This document shows, in pieces, positions 34,801-45,890 of a stretch of 64,000 bases of DNA. Both the position numbers and the translations under genes were made by a program. The stretch's first letter is position 1. Each line of letters starts with the position of its first letter. Under the pieces are notes generated by a model that saw only the letters and a program-made list of their open reading frames with translations, made no database searches and was not told where the DNA came from. Source of the DNA: Epiperipatus broadwayi (Eukaryota; Onychophora; Udeonychophora; Euonychophora; Peripatidae); contig JAQFVV010006705.1 in the NCBI GenBank assembly GCA_028023455.1, positions 312,001 to 376,000 on the forward strand. The letters run 5' to 3'.

Positions 34801-35462
34801 ATCCAGGCCCATGTAGAGAAATTATGAGACTTGGACAACTAATATTTTTGAGGCCCCTCAAAAATTAAAATAAAATTTTGGTCAAAATATAAAATGTTTA
34901 ATTTAACTCACTATCAAGATAATTTATTTTACATATGCTTTATGAGCTTTACCATTTGCAAATTCAGCAATTATGACAGAGTAATCTAAAGTGCGAGTAA
35001 TCTCATAATTAATATTAACAATTGCTAATCCGTTTAGTCGCTCCTGGTGCATTAAAGATCGCAAAAAGTTTTTAATTCTTTTTAAAACACTAAATGATCT
35101 TTGAGCTTTTACTACGCTCAAAGGCAATATTATGAAAATTTGCAGCAAAAGAGCTATATTATTTGAAAAAATGTTTAAAAACCCCATCTCGATAATTTCT
35201 ATAAACAATTCCGTTGGTACTAATTTAAAATTGGATTTGTAAATTCACTTTAACAGTATTATTTCTTTAACGATTTCCTCACTTATTTCATTTTTATATT
35301 TCTTTAGCAATAATTTTGCCTTTGGAGTTGTGTTGTCTTTATCCATTTTATTAAATTTCCATAAAACCTTGAAGAAAAAGCAAACTGAAGAAATTACTTA
35401 AAATCGATGCCGAAGCCCATCTATTATTGAATTGATAATTTTATCTAAAATGTTTGGAAGTA

Positions 35463-35753
35463 AAAAACAAGCAAAACTCTCTATACGTATTGCCACTCAG
35501 TGCAAGCCAGAGTAATCAATGGATGTCAGAAGGCTTGTGCATAAAATCTTCATCTAGTGCATACTCATCCAATATCCCCAGACTAGTTTCTGGCTGTGAC
35601 CTTTATCAGTGAGGAGTTTAGATCTGGGATCACTGCACACAGCCTTCTGACATCCATTGATTACTCTGGCTTGCACTGAGTGGTAATATGTATAGAGAGT
35701 TTTGCCTGTTCTAATAACAGTTATAAACAAGCATAAGAAATTGTGATCATGTG
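35463..35753. mobile_element. Family D foldback inserted in the hAT relic, 13-bp TSD
   Basis: The 291-bp insert is flanked by identical ATGTTTGGAAGTA at 35450-35462 and 35754-35766. Removing the insert and one copy restores continuous transposase reading (EKYFQT followed by FLDKIINSIIDGLRHRF), which independently confirms the boundaries. Arms ~35470-35560 and ~35640-35710 are inverted copies of family D. Confidence 0.85.
35575..35616 (-). ncRNA. Candidate hammerhead ribozyme, family D, one core change
   Basis: On the minus strand: stem I CTCCTCA, then CTGATAA (canonical CTGATGA, so G8 is A), hairpin GGT-CACA-GCC, GAAAC, then TAGTC. ACTAGT is a perfect palindrome, suited to an intermolecular stem III in a dimer. 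After GTC, TGGGGA pairs with TCCTCA (one G-U). Stem I, stem III and the GTC site are at family consensus; the G8 change should abolish activity of this copy. Confidence 0.5.
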
Positions 35754-37880
35754 ATGTTTGGAAGTATTTTTCAGCAGATTTTTGATCTCTTACTTTAAGA
35801 TTTATTTCAAAATCAGCAGTAGTGTTATTTTTGGTTGCTACTTTTTTGCTACATAAAGAACTAATTTCCATGTTTTTTTAATTCTTCTATATCTTTAATT
35901 AGGTTCTCAATATTATCTTTTTCTACACCCATCATTGCTTTATGAAACTCTGTTATAAGATTTGTTTGATGTAATAATTTAGTATTTTTCAACCAAACTG
36001 TGGGCATAATTACACATTCAAATTTTGACAAATATTTTCCAAGAGCTGGAATCTGGAATTGCGCTTCAATGGGAAGGTTTCTTAAGTTGATTTAGCTTCA
36101 TGCTCTCAGATCTAACCACTTCTGCTTCACCTATTTATATAGAAAGTATGTTGAAGTAAAGAGGGTTCCCCTCTTTTCTTCCAAAACCTAAGCTTGTGGT
36201 TAAGACCTGTAGAGGTCCCTACTATCACATTTTTACGAACACATTCTTGAGGTTACAGCCTTAGTAAATATTATTCAAGGCAGATTGTATAGGTTTTAAA
36301 TTCAAAGCTATTGGTTTTAATGCATCTACTCTTGCTAACCATTTTGTTTTCAAAATGTTATGTAATGAATATCCTGATAAGAGCTTTTTTTTAAATCTCC
36401 CATTTCTTCAGAATTCCACTGAAGAAATTGTAAATTTGCTGCACTGTACCAAATAAAGTTATTGCTTCTTTGCAACATTTTGCAGAATCTACTCTTACCA
36501 AATTTAAAGTGTGGTTACCACAGCCAGAGAATGTGCAATTGCTATTTTACCTTAAAAGAAATGCTTGTGCACCATTATATTTTTCTGCAATATTGGCTAC
36601 ATTATCGTAGCTACATTATCGTAGCCTTGTCCCACACAATTTTTATAATTCATTTTTAATTCTCACAGCAAATTTAATAATCGAGTAGCTATTTCTTGGC
36701 CTATTTTATCCAAGAAGTAATCAAAACATATGAATCCTTCTTTGACTGAAAATGCCAATTCATTTAACTTGATGCATCGAATTATTAATACTGTCTGTTT
36801 CTTATGGGATGAATCTGGAGTTGCACTAACAGTAATAGGAAAATGTTTACCCTTCTTCACTTCCTCAATAATTGCACTTTGAACAAATAAACTGAAAATA
36901 TTAATAAATTTGTTCTGTATTCTTCTCAAAGAAAGTGAACATGCACTCTTTTGGGTTCTCTTCTTCTGCAAACATGCTTTGCCAGTATTGGATCACATTG
37001 GCTTAACAATTCAATTATTCCAAAACAATTACCATTATGTGGACTTCCAAAATGCATGCATCCGATCTGAAAAATGCTAGTCCTCTTTCAACAAGCCAAA
37101 AATATTACATCCACCTAGCACTCCAGTAGCTTTTTCCAAAAGTCTGGCTTGGTCATTAATATTATTTAGAAGCAAATTTTCTATTCCTTTATCCTCTAAA
37201 GCCTTTCTATGTGAATTTTCCCATAAAACATAATTTTCTTTATGTGTAATAGAATTTTTGTGAGATGGTATGCAGTCATACAACTGTTTTCAACCAATTT
37301 GAATAGTATATTCCAGTTTATCAGTTAAATATGAAAATGGATGTGTACTCTTATTCAAAATGTAACATGGTGCAGAATAAATTGATTGATTTTGGATGTT
37401 CTAACACAGACAATTTCTATGGCAAATTTCACTATTTGGAAGTCTTCTTGGAATCAAACTATATGGAAGTGCACAGTTTGATGTATCTTTTCAATATTTT
37501 GAGGAATTTCAAACCGCTTAATTTTTAAAGATGATTTTAATTGGTCTGGGTTATTGATTATTCTTATCAAGAATTCCAGTATCAGAAACAATTAAGGTTT
37601 CAATATTCATCAATTCTTTTTCTGAAATTATTGTTTCATTATTCGGATTTGTAGCAATGCTATTATCTTCATTTTGTAAAGTTTCTTCACTATCTATTGT
37701 TGTTCTTTCAGGATTTTGTACTTCTACTTCATTTACTCTTTTTGGGTGATCTGCCATAGTTTTATTATTATTACTGCTGCTTGCTTTTTCAAAAACACTT
37801 CTGGGTTTTTTTTTGGAGGTTTTATTATGGAAAAAATTTGTTATTGGATGTAATTTTTCTATTGCAGTCTCCCTCATTAT

Positions 37881-38869
37881 TTCTTCTGTCTCTTGCTTGT
37901 GACACTTTATAATGCCTCTTCAAAAAACTATCAATACATTAAAATTAATTTGGAGAATTAAAATTAACATTTACTACTTTTACTGGGTCTAAGAGTTAAC
38001 AGATATTGTGCATTGGAATGATGACTTTCTCAATATAATTTGTAATAATATGAAAACACTTTATAAAATTTAAGTAACTTTCTGAACACAATAAAAATGC
38101 ACAAATGAGATTCATAAAATATTAATGCTCATTATAAACAGTTTACAGTAGAATACATATGTAGTAGTGAGTGTTGAATTACACAGCAAAGCTCGTGTAG
38201 CATTAAAACACATATAATTTCAGGGAAGGCATGATGCCATGACAGAACAAGAATTGGGGGTGACATCATTTTGAATGTTGAGATATTGCAACATAGTTTT
38301 ATTTATATGTGTGGAGGCTGATTAAAGTCAACAATTCACTATAAGACTATATATTCAGTTGCCATTTTGAATCCCCCAATATTATGGGACCCAGGACATT
38401 GGTTTCTCTTCGCTTCCCCATGGTAAGACTCTGGTAATAGCTGTAATGACAAAAATGTATCTCCTGGACATTAGAAATATGACCTGTTCATTTCATTTAA
38501 GGCCTCATGTAGGGATTGCAGGGTCTTCTTTCAGGCAGAAAATGTCTTCCCATAGCCATTATTGTATTATACTGTGAATATAATGCTTTAAAACATAAAG
38601 ATAATAAAAAAATACAAATTATTAAATACAAAGTTAAAGCTTGCTTCCTATCCCCATACCATTTATTAACATTAAAGAGACAAAGCAAATTAAACAATAT
38701 TTATTTTAAAAATGAAAAGACAATTAATCATTATCTTGTTTTTTTGTCTCTAGTCCAGTTTTCAGATCAGTTTTAAATTTAAACCTAGTCTTTTTCAACA
38801 ATATGGTATAATTTTCATTTATTACCAAAATAACTGGTAGTATGAAATGCATGTTGCCAAAAGAGATGA
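37881..38869. other. Unannotated stretch
   Basis: Open frames near 38497-38776 overlap on both strands and show no motif. Possibly the 5' flank of the hAT element. Confidence 0.4.
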
Positions 38870-39050
38870 TAATAAATGGGCAGTTTAAATCTTAAGCTGA
38901 AATGCAAAATATTGTAAAAGAGCTAGAAACCAACCAGAGGTAAGATGGTTGGATGAAATAAGGAAGGGTGCTGGAGTGATGTGGAGAAGAGATACTAGAG
39001 ATTGAAAAGGATAGATTAAACTTAGAGACCTTCAAGATGGTGATAGTAAT
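38870..39050 (+). mobile_element. RTE-like LINE 3' fragment
   Basis: GTAAAAGAGCTAGAAACCAA and AAGATGGTTGGATGAAATAA, then GATGTGGAGAAGAGATACTA match the conserved DEIRK-AGVMWRR block of the LINE family. Short, diverged and frame-broken. Confidence 0.75.
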
Positions 39051-41036
39051 GAATATGTTCATATTTATATGTTACAAAGACTGCAATTTTTAAAATCATT
39101 ATAGATGTGTTGTTATTAATCTCTTAATGCTTTAAATTGTATAAGAATAGTTTTTTAATCTCATTACTAATAAATTACTTTACAATATAACACCAGCTAA
39201 ATCCACATTTATACCATTAAATTCACCCCAAATTAGTTTCAACTTTCCTGTACTGCAAAGGATCTTTTACTCTCTCTGGTTTTCTGTCAAATTCTGATTT
39301 TAGCATCAAACTATTATTCTATATCACAATTTCAATAAATTGGATTTGATTTGGTAGGTTTACACTCATAAATAAAAAGCATTTTCAAAAAATCATATCT
39401 GAATTTTGAAAATATTGAAAAAATAAATTCACAATGAAAAAACAAAGATAATAAAACATCATTCAATGGTCTTTAGAAAAACAGACTTCAGAAAAAGGAA
39501 TGAAATATTTTTATTCACGATTTATTTTTAAAGCACAAATGAGTAAATCTTAATTTATGATAAATGTATCAAATTCTATATTAAAATTGTTTTATATTTT
39601 TTTAAATATTCCAAAAAATCCTAACACATAAGACATGGGTGATCTTAATGGCCATATTTTTCTCTGTATTCATTATGCTAGAATCTATTAACATCTTGTT
39701 TTAAAAATAAAGCATATACATATAAAATAAAATTGGAATTATGTACATTTTTGTTTTTTAAGTAATTGTTATACAATTATTATGTAAAAAATAATCATGA
39801 ATTTTTAATTAATTATGCAAAATACCAACCTTTTTTCTATTTCAAAAATCTTCCCAAAGAAATCTCACAAATGCTTTTGAAATCAAAGATCAAAAGCTTC
39901 CAAAACATGGAGATAGACTAAAATACTTTAATCTTGCTGCATATTGATTATACTAATAATCTTTAGATTTTTTTAAATAAATAATCAATATTTGAAAGGA
40001 CATGATGTTTTGGTTTTTTTTACATTAGTGAAATATCTCAGAAGAGAGCTGTATAAACATTATTTGTTCTAAAGCTATCATGTCCATGGTATGAAAGTTT
40101 AAATCCTTTAGCTTTAAAAAGCTAGATATCTAATTACTGACCAATTTTGAAGGATTATGGATCAATTATCTGATTAGGATTCCTAAACCTATTTGGAAGT
40201 TGGAAAAAAAGCTTACCTAATCTAAATCCAAATCCCAGATTATGAGCATGGGTCCTCATTCATCATTTCTTTATTAAGCATATTTTAGATAATCACATTT
40301 AATCAATTCTCATACAAGGTGATAAAATTTCTCTGTGGTCCATGAAATAAAAGATCCATGGATAGCAAGTTTATAAAATAAATCTTTTTCATATAAAAAA
40401 AATGCTAAATTGATTTTTAAATGTTATTCAGGGAATGGTCAAAAATATTTAATAATCAACTAATCGTGAAGGGCTACATTTACAATGATAAAACCATGGC
40501 ACAAATAAATTTTTCATTTGATAAACAAATTCAAGTTAGGCAATTACTTTTTTCAAATAATATTTAATTTTTATTACATAAGAGTGATAAATCATAAAAA
40601 CCTTCATCACCCAATACTTAGAATTCCTTTTCCATTGCTCTGCTTCTGATCCAGTGGGTAATTTAAAATTTGGCGTATCTATATGAAATCATGTAAATAT
40701 TTGTACAGCTTTATAACGTAATGGGTTTCTCTGTTTTATGATGTAACTTCAATTTTGAAAATAAATTACACTAAGTGAATAAATTACTACCAATTACATT
40801 ACCAGATGATTATATCCTGTCTTCCCAAAGGGAATATAGCACACATATTTGACTTAGTCTGAATTCCTGATTGTAGAGCTTTTTACGGAATTGTGAGGTT
40901 TTTGGATTTCAACAAACCTTCCTTTCATGTAAACCCACCCTCTGCTAATAGTTTAAATAGACAAATTCTATGCTTTTTATACAGTGAAATACTTTTTATA
41001 TATTTAAATTCCATCATCACAGTCATCATGCTTAAC
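39051..41036. other. Unannotated AT-rich stretch
   Basis: Two kb with no recognisable coding region, repeat family or RNA. One of the longest such gaps in the window. Confidence 0.5.
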
Positions 41037-41148
41037 CAAACCAATAGAATATCAGCAAGCTGTTGCCATGACAACACTACAGATAAGCTGTAAATGGATT
41101 TACTTTCTAAATAATGACAGATTGCTGATATTCTATTGATTTGTTTAA
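41037..41148. repeat. Short inverted repeat
   Basis: ACCAATAGAATATCAGCAAG (41038) is mirrored by TGCTGATATTCTATTGATTT (41121). Arms of about 22 bp with a ~60-bp loop. Not seen elsewhere in the window. Confidence 0.6.
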
Positions 41149-41965
41149 TGTGAGAGATATAGTAATGTTACTTACATATGGTCACCATTTGACTGTTGGC
41201 ATTTATGATTTTTATATAAAGTATGAATTTCTTATATAATAGTAATTAAAACAATAAATTAAAACAAAATGTAATTATGCTTTGAATAATAGAACTTTTA
41301 AATTGGAGGTTTGGATTAGTGATAATATTATTGTATTATCAATATGATCACGTGGTCTCTTGATCATAACACTCTATTCCTATTGACAGCAATCTGCCTT
41401 TGGATAATCAACATACATACTATATGACACAGCATAGAAATATATTTGTTAGTAATCTGTCGGGTACTTTATGTAATGGCCAGCATTACATTTAATCTTC
41501 AAATTAAATTGACAAACTACGATTTTTAAAAATAAATTTTAAAAATCAATTTTTCATTATTAATGATATATATAATATTTTAACCTCTAGCGGTTTTAGG
41601 TTTTCAAAAAACTTTTATCAAAATATAGTTTCATTTTATCATTCTTATATTTTTTTTCTATGTTTGGAAAGATGCCTTAAATTGTTCATTTCAGCGTACT
41701 CAAGACAGTCAAGGTTACCGGATTAGACCTCTTAGCTGCTGCTAAAGAGTTCTCACTAACAGCCGATAAAGTTGTTTGCTTGTCATTTTTCTCTGCTGTA
41801 TTGGGGAGATAAAGTTTTAAAAAAGTTTGTAACATCAACTTGGGCAGATGAGACTTGTCAAATGTATTTTGATTGTTTGCGCATGATATATAATATTTTC
41901 TGACGAGATCAAATGATGTAAAAATAGTCTCTGAAATAAACAGAATTTGACCATTAAAAAATATG
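41149..41965. other. Unannotated stretch
   Basis: No recognisable feature. Confidence 0.4.
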
Positions 41966-42079
41966 AATTACTTCAATATTGAATTTATAGGGGATTTGAA
42001 CACAGACCTTCAAGCTCTTTTTAGCTATCCACTTTATCTCCTTCAACTGATACACATATCTACACACATACGTGAAAAA

Positions 42080-42126
42080 GGTAATACACGTATTTCGTGC
42101 TGAACTAACACTCATCAGTTGGTTTA
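42080..42126 (-). ncRNA. Candidate hammerhead ribozyme, family C left arm
   Basis: Minus strand: CCAA, CTGATGA (42118-42112), a 15-nt stem II hairpin from GTGTT/AGCAC with five pairs (42111-42097), GAAA (42096-42093), then stem III ATAC/GTGT (one G-U), cleavage after A at 42085, then TTACC. All invariant core positions are intact. Stem I is weakened to TT/AA because family TTGG has become TTACC. Confidence 0.65.
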
Positions 42127-42437
42127 GGTTATCATCTCCCACACAAATATATAATCAGTGCTCGGTTTGTAATAAGATAGCAAATCTTCAAACTTTAAGG
42201 GACAGGCATCAATCTACCTCATCCTCCAACTCTTCAGCCATCCATACCATATGGGCATGACTACAATATTGGCATCACAAGGGATTTGGATTTTTCTTCA
42301 TCAGATTTTCTATGGCATGGATAGCTGAAGAGTTGAAGGGTGGAGAATATTGAAGCCTGCCCATTGTTTGAAGTTGTACTACTTAATATAAAAACTTAGC
42401 ACTGATTATATATAGATGTGGGAGAGGATGATCTGGA

Positions 42438-42479
42438 CCAACTGATGAGTGCTGTTTTAGCATGAAATATGTTTATTGG
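42438..42479 (+). ncRNA. Candidate type I hammerhead ribozyme, family C right arm
   Basis: CCAA (42438-42441 includes the 2.1 position), CTGATGA 42442-42448, stem II GTGCTG-TTT-TAGCAT with six pairs (42449-42463), GAAA 42464-42467, stem III region TATGTTT, predicted cleavage after A42475, and TTGG 42476-42479 pairing with CCAA. Every invariant core base is present. The consensus stem III is the palindrome ATACGTAT; here it is ATATGTTT, so stem III is weaker than consensus. Stem I extends to 4 bp plus flanking GGA/GATC. This is the best single-copy match in the window. Confidence 0.7.
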
Positions 42480-42719
42480 AGATCATTTTTTTACATGTAT
42501 GTGGTCATGGGTATTGGTTATAAAAGACGGAATGGACAGCTGTAGAGAGCTTGAAAGTCTGAGTTCAAATTCCATCTAATTACATTAATTATGTTCAGTA
42601 TAGACAATATACTTGTGTTTAAATATTATATATATTTAATTATATATTTTCATTGATTTAGTATAGAGTTAACAAAAGAAGTTAAGGATATATATATAAA
42701 CATTACAAGCATAAAGTTA

Positions 42720-42990
42720 AACTAGTCAATATATAATTAAAATTACCCCAAATCCAAAATTCAACTAGACCAGCATAAAAATAATATTAAAGGGTGGATG
42801 GGAAGTGAATGGATTTGTGGGTAATGGTTAATATTATATATATTGTATAGTTTTTGTAGTTCTTTACACTTGAGAAGTCTGCTTGTAGCAGTGAAACCTT
42901 TGGTTGTGCTTTAATATTATTTTTATGCTGGTCTAGTTGAATTTTGGATTTGGGGTAATTTTAATTATATATATATATATCCATGCAAAT
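42720..42990. mobile_element. Family J foldback with hammerhead-like hairpin
   Basis: Arms about 42728-42796 and 42906-42985 mirror each other (AATTAAAATTACCCCAAATC; CTAGACCAGCATAAAAATAA). Plus strand near 42868-42896: CTTGAGAAG, stem CTGC-TTGTA-GCAG, TGAAAC, the same layout as the other families with one inserted T in the first box. Confidence 0.65.
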
Positions 42991-43915
42991 AACCAGAGAT
43001 AACTTTATCTTTGATCTTGCTAGGAAACCATCAGTTATTAATTAACAGTCCTGCGATTCCCCAGAAACCTATAATAGTTCTTTTATCCTGAATTTAATTA
43101 GAAGAAAAAGATCATTCTCATCCAAGATGATATAAAGATTTAAACCTTACAGTTATTTTTTTATAACATTATGTATTTATGTCGTGTTTAATCAATTAAT
43201 TACATATTTGAGTATTTATTTGAAAAGAAAGTTATTTAGAAATGGTTTCTGATTAAAATCTCTGCTTTGTCTATTAACACTAAATAAGGACTTAATTAAA
43301 GCTTCCATAAAATTTATTTATATTGAAATTTAATATCAATTTGAGCATTGCAGTTCAGATTATATAGAAATTGCTTTGTTATGTTTACTGAGGTATCTAC
43401 TAGTTTCCAGGCTTTTTGCTGATGATGGTTTTTGGTAGAAATATATATCAGTAAAGATAGATTAGTTTGTACATCAAACACTACTGTTTGAAAGGCTGTG
43501 AAAATCTTTATAGATGGCACAGGTTAAAAATAGCAGTAGTATTATTACATATTTATAGTATGTTCAATGGATTATTTATATATAACTATAATTATTTTTA
43601 GATACAGCATTATTAAATGAGTTTTATTCACTGATAAAATTGAGACAATTTACGTTTAATCTATATTTAATTATATTCATAATTTCTGATTTATTTGAAT
43701 ATATTTTACTGAACATTTTTATAATAAAATATTACAAAAAATATAAACGTAGACATATAAAAGAAAATTTTATATGGCTAAATGATTTTATTTAAAATTG
43801 TTTTAATAATTAACATGCTAAATTGAATTGTATTTTTATTAAAACTAAAATGATGATTGATTACTATTTTAGCTATAGAGTTTTCAAAAATTTCTCATAA
43901 CTCAAGATCATTATT
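42991..43915. other. Unannotated stretch
   Basis: No recognisable feature. Confidence 0.5.
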
Positions 43916-43919
43916 TCTT

Positions 43920-44025
43920 AATTCTTGTTTTCTTCTTTCTTTCTTTTTCTTTTTTCTTCTTCTTCCTTCTTCTTCCTTCTTCTTTCTTCTTCTTCTTCTT
44001 CTTATTCTTCTTCTTATTATTATTA

Positions 44026-44081
<56 letters not shown>

Positions 44082-44082
44082 T
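43920..44082. repeat. Compound microsatellite (TTC)n/(ATT)n
   Basis: A pyrimidine-rich TTC/TTCTTCC run grades into a near-perfect ATT run from about 44017 to 44080. The leucine/isoleucine-rich open frame over it is an artefact of the repeat. Confidence 0.95.
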
Positions 44083-44214
44083 AAAATAGAGTTTTTCTTC
44101 TATAAGATTCATATTCATATCTCTCCATCTCAAACCTGTATATCTATTGTTTTTCAAATGATTTATTATTCGTTTTTAAAAACTTTTTAATCTGTGATGA
44201 CTCTTTTCCCATAC

Positions 44215-44335
44215 AATTTTCATATTTTTTTACTGAAATTTTTAACCAGTAACCACAAATTGTTACTATTTTTTTATTTTTTTACTAGAATGTTTAACCT
44301 GTAACTACAAGTTGTTACTAGTTTTTATTTTATTT
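44215..44335 (+). repeat. Tandem duplication, ~57-bp unit
   Basis: TTTTTTTACTGAAATTTTTAA...GTTACTA and TTTTTTTACTAGAATGTTTAA...GTTACTA are adjacent copies of one unit, with CCAGTAACCACAA / CCTGTAACTACAA inside. Confidence 0.75.
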
Positions 44336-44659
44336 CTGTAAACGATTAATGTTAAATTGGTCTGATTTCCGAGAGAATTGATGTATGATGATATTATAGT
44401 TGAGACAAAGTAATTTCTGGTATTTTATAAAAACTAAAATTCTCCAAATACCCAAAAATATCTTCTTAGACAGCTTGCTGATATTAGCAGTTATGATGCA
44501 TTTATTTTATAAATAACTTTCATGGCACTAACTTACTTTCCTGGTAAATAATGTATCCATGTCTGAAAAAAAAATGTCCCATTAAACTTCTACAAACTAA
44601 TTTAAATTTTACAATAGGAACTATTATTACTGATTTAGTCCATACTACATGTTGTATTT
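44336..44659. other. Unannotated stretch
   Basis: No recognisable feature. Confidence 0.4.
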
Positions 44660-45115
44660 AGAGATTGAACTTTTTCTATCATCTAATAATTAAGAATTGA
44701 ATCTCTTTAGAAAAATATTTAACTTTATTTAAATATTCCAATTACATTCAATTGTTAGTAATAGCATACAGGTTAGTATATGCACAAGCTTTCAAGAGGT
44801 ATTATTCTTGTCTCTTCTTCAGATGTTTCTGGGATGTCCAGTGACAGTACTAGCATGGGAATCGAACCTGGACCCTTAGATTTTTGAGTATTGAATATTA
44901 AGAGGCTGATTTCCAAGCTAGTATTGTCACTGGTCAGGCCAGAAACATTGAAGAAGAGAAAAGAATAATACCTCTTGAAATGCTGTGCATATAATAACCC
45001 ATATGCTATTACTAACAGTTGAATATAATTGGAAAATTTAAACAAAATTAATTTTTTCTAAAGACATTCATTACTTAATATTAAATAATGGAAAAAATCC
45101 AATATATAGATACAA
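44660..45115. mobile_element. Family A foldback, intermediate size
   Basis: Two inverted arms meet near 44900. Left arm contains the tRNA-like part on the minus strand (GAATCGAACCTGGACCCTTA) and CTCTTCTTCAGATGTTTCTG; right arm has GTCACTGGTCAGGCCAGAAA, TTGAAGAAGAGAAAAGAATA, CCTCTTGAAATGCTGTGCAT. The hairpin stem AGAG/CTCT is retained with TGAAAT. No coding remnant, so it truncated closer to the 3' end than the 16 kb copy. Confidence 0.8.
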
Positions 45116-45714
45116 CTAAATGCTGTCACCACAAACATTCAGGATAACCTTCAGTACTACATCTCCATAATTGTTTACCATTTTTTCACATATTCCTCCA
45201 CTAGTTCAAAGAAGAGAAATTGCCTCATAGAAAATTGACAAAAATCTATTAGTTTGATCAGATTTGTCCCTAACTCAAAATATACTTTCATGACTAAAGA
45301 CTTGTCTTAAATCAAGATCCAAGAATTTTACAAACAACTGTAGAATTATTGCATAAAAGGGGGACTTTGTATAGTGTTTTAAACAAATTTCTTGTTTCAG
45401 ATCCAACCATAAAACCATATAAATTTCATCTTCCTGGGTATTATTGAAGTCTCAATAACAGGTTTGGGACAACCTGTGGTCATTGCAGTCAACTGATTCA
45501 TGAGTAGAATTTAACAGCCATCAGCCTTTGCAATGTTGAAAGATGCAAAACTATCATATGCATAGCTAATAATTGTGAAATCCATGTCTACAGCAGTAAA
45601 ATTGAAAGACTTAATCCAGACCCCATTGAATTTATCTATGGTTGAAATCTTTGTAGTTCCTTTATGATGTTTTGTTAATAGTTAATTTTTTTTCTTATTG
45701 ATGACTTTATTCAA
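45116..45714. other. Unannotated stretch
   Basis: No recognisable feature. Confidence 0.4.
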
Positions 45715-45780
45715 GAATGCCCCCCCCCCCCACCAAATCATGAGATACCTAACCACTGAGCCAAATAATCACTAAAACCA
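45715..45780 (-). repeat. tRNA-like fragment beside a poly-C run
   Basis: Minus strand TTTGGCTCAGTGGTTAGGTA is a good D-arm/A-box, followed by TCTCATGATTTGGTG and a run of a dozen G (poly-C at about 45721-45732 on the plus strand). No B box follows. A homopolymer of C is exceptional in this AT-rich sequence. Confidence 0.5.
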
Positions 45781-45829
45781 CTGACATTTAAGAAAATATA
45801 GAGAAATATTATTTAAATAACTGAGTGGT

Positions 45830-45890
45830 TCATTTCCTGTGAGGTCATGTGATGTTTAACAATTATTAATAACAGAATTGAATTTTGGTT
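45830..45890 (+). repeat. Small family D fragment
   Basis: GAGGTCATGTGATGTTTAAC matches the inter-hammerhead part of family D (GATCATGTGATGTTT at 63.4 and 35.7 kb). Confidence 0.45.

Larger units (their letters stand above)
34830..37880 (-). pseudogene. hAT transposase relic, ZMYM1/DUF4371 type
   Basis: Coding order on the minus strand: 37877-37551 an N-terminal linker; ~37283-37077 a segment (HKNSITHKENYVLWENSHRK) matching the region after the TTF-type finger; ~37060-36980 FGSPHNGNCFGIIELLSQCD; 36971-36663 the DUF4371 part (SAIIEEVKKGKHFPITVSAT, PDSSHKKQTVLIIRCI); ~36640 CVGQGYDNVA; 35871-35760 VRDQKSAEKYFQT; 35208-34924 the C-terminal dimerisation region (RSFSVLKRIKNFLRSLMHQE, RLNGLAIVNI). 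This is the full domain order of a cut-and-paste hAT transposase, with stops and frame shifts between blocks. The first catalytic D lies in the SATPDSS block. A family D element is inserted at 35463-35753. Terminal inverted repeats and the 8-bp target duplication were not located. Confidence 0.9.
41968..42645. mobile_element. Family C foldback, best-preserved copy, two hammerheads
   Basis: Two inverted units meet near 42290-42310. Each arm, from centre outward: CTGAAGAGTTG.AGG block, AGCACTGATTATATAT, hammerhead, GTGTGGTCATG..TA, a tRNA-like end with GAGTTCAAATTCC (B-box-like), then a tail ACATTAA...TATAGACAATATA. The left arm lacks the last tail. Both hammerheads read outward. Head-to-head pairing of two 5'-truncated units parallels family A. 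The open frames at 41954-42142 and 42072-42260 are fortuitous. Confidence 0.8.

Noticed and set aside
36462-36659. Plus-strand open frame of 65 residues
   Set aside because: Antisense to the hAT relic, whose minus strand here encodes NYKNCVGQGYDN-type transposase sequence.
43857-44084. Leucine/isoleucine-rich open frame that looks like a membrane protein
   Set aside because: Direct translation of the TTC/ATT microsatellite.
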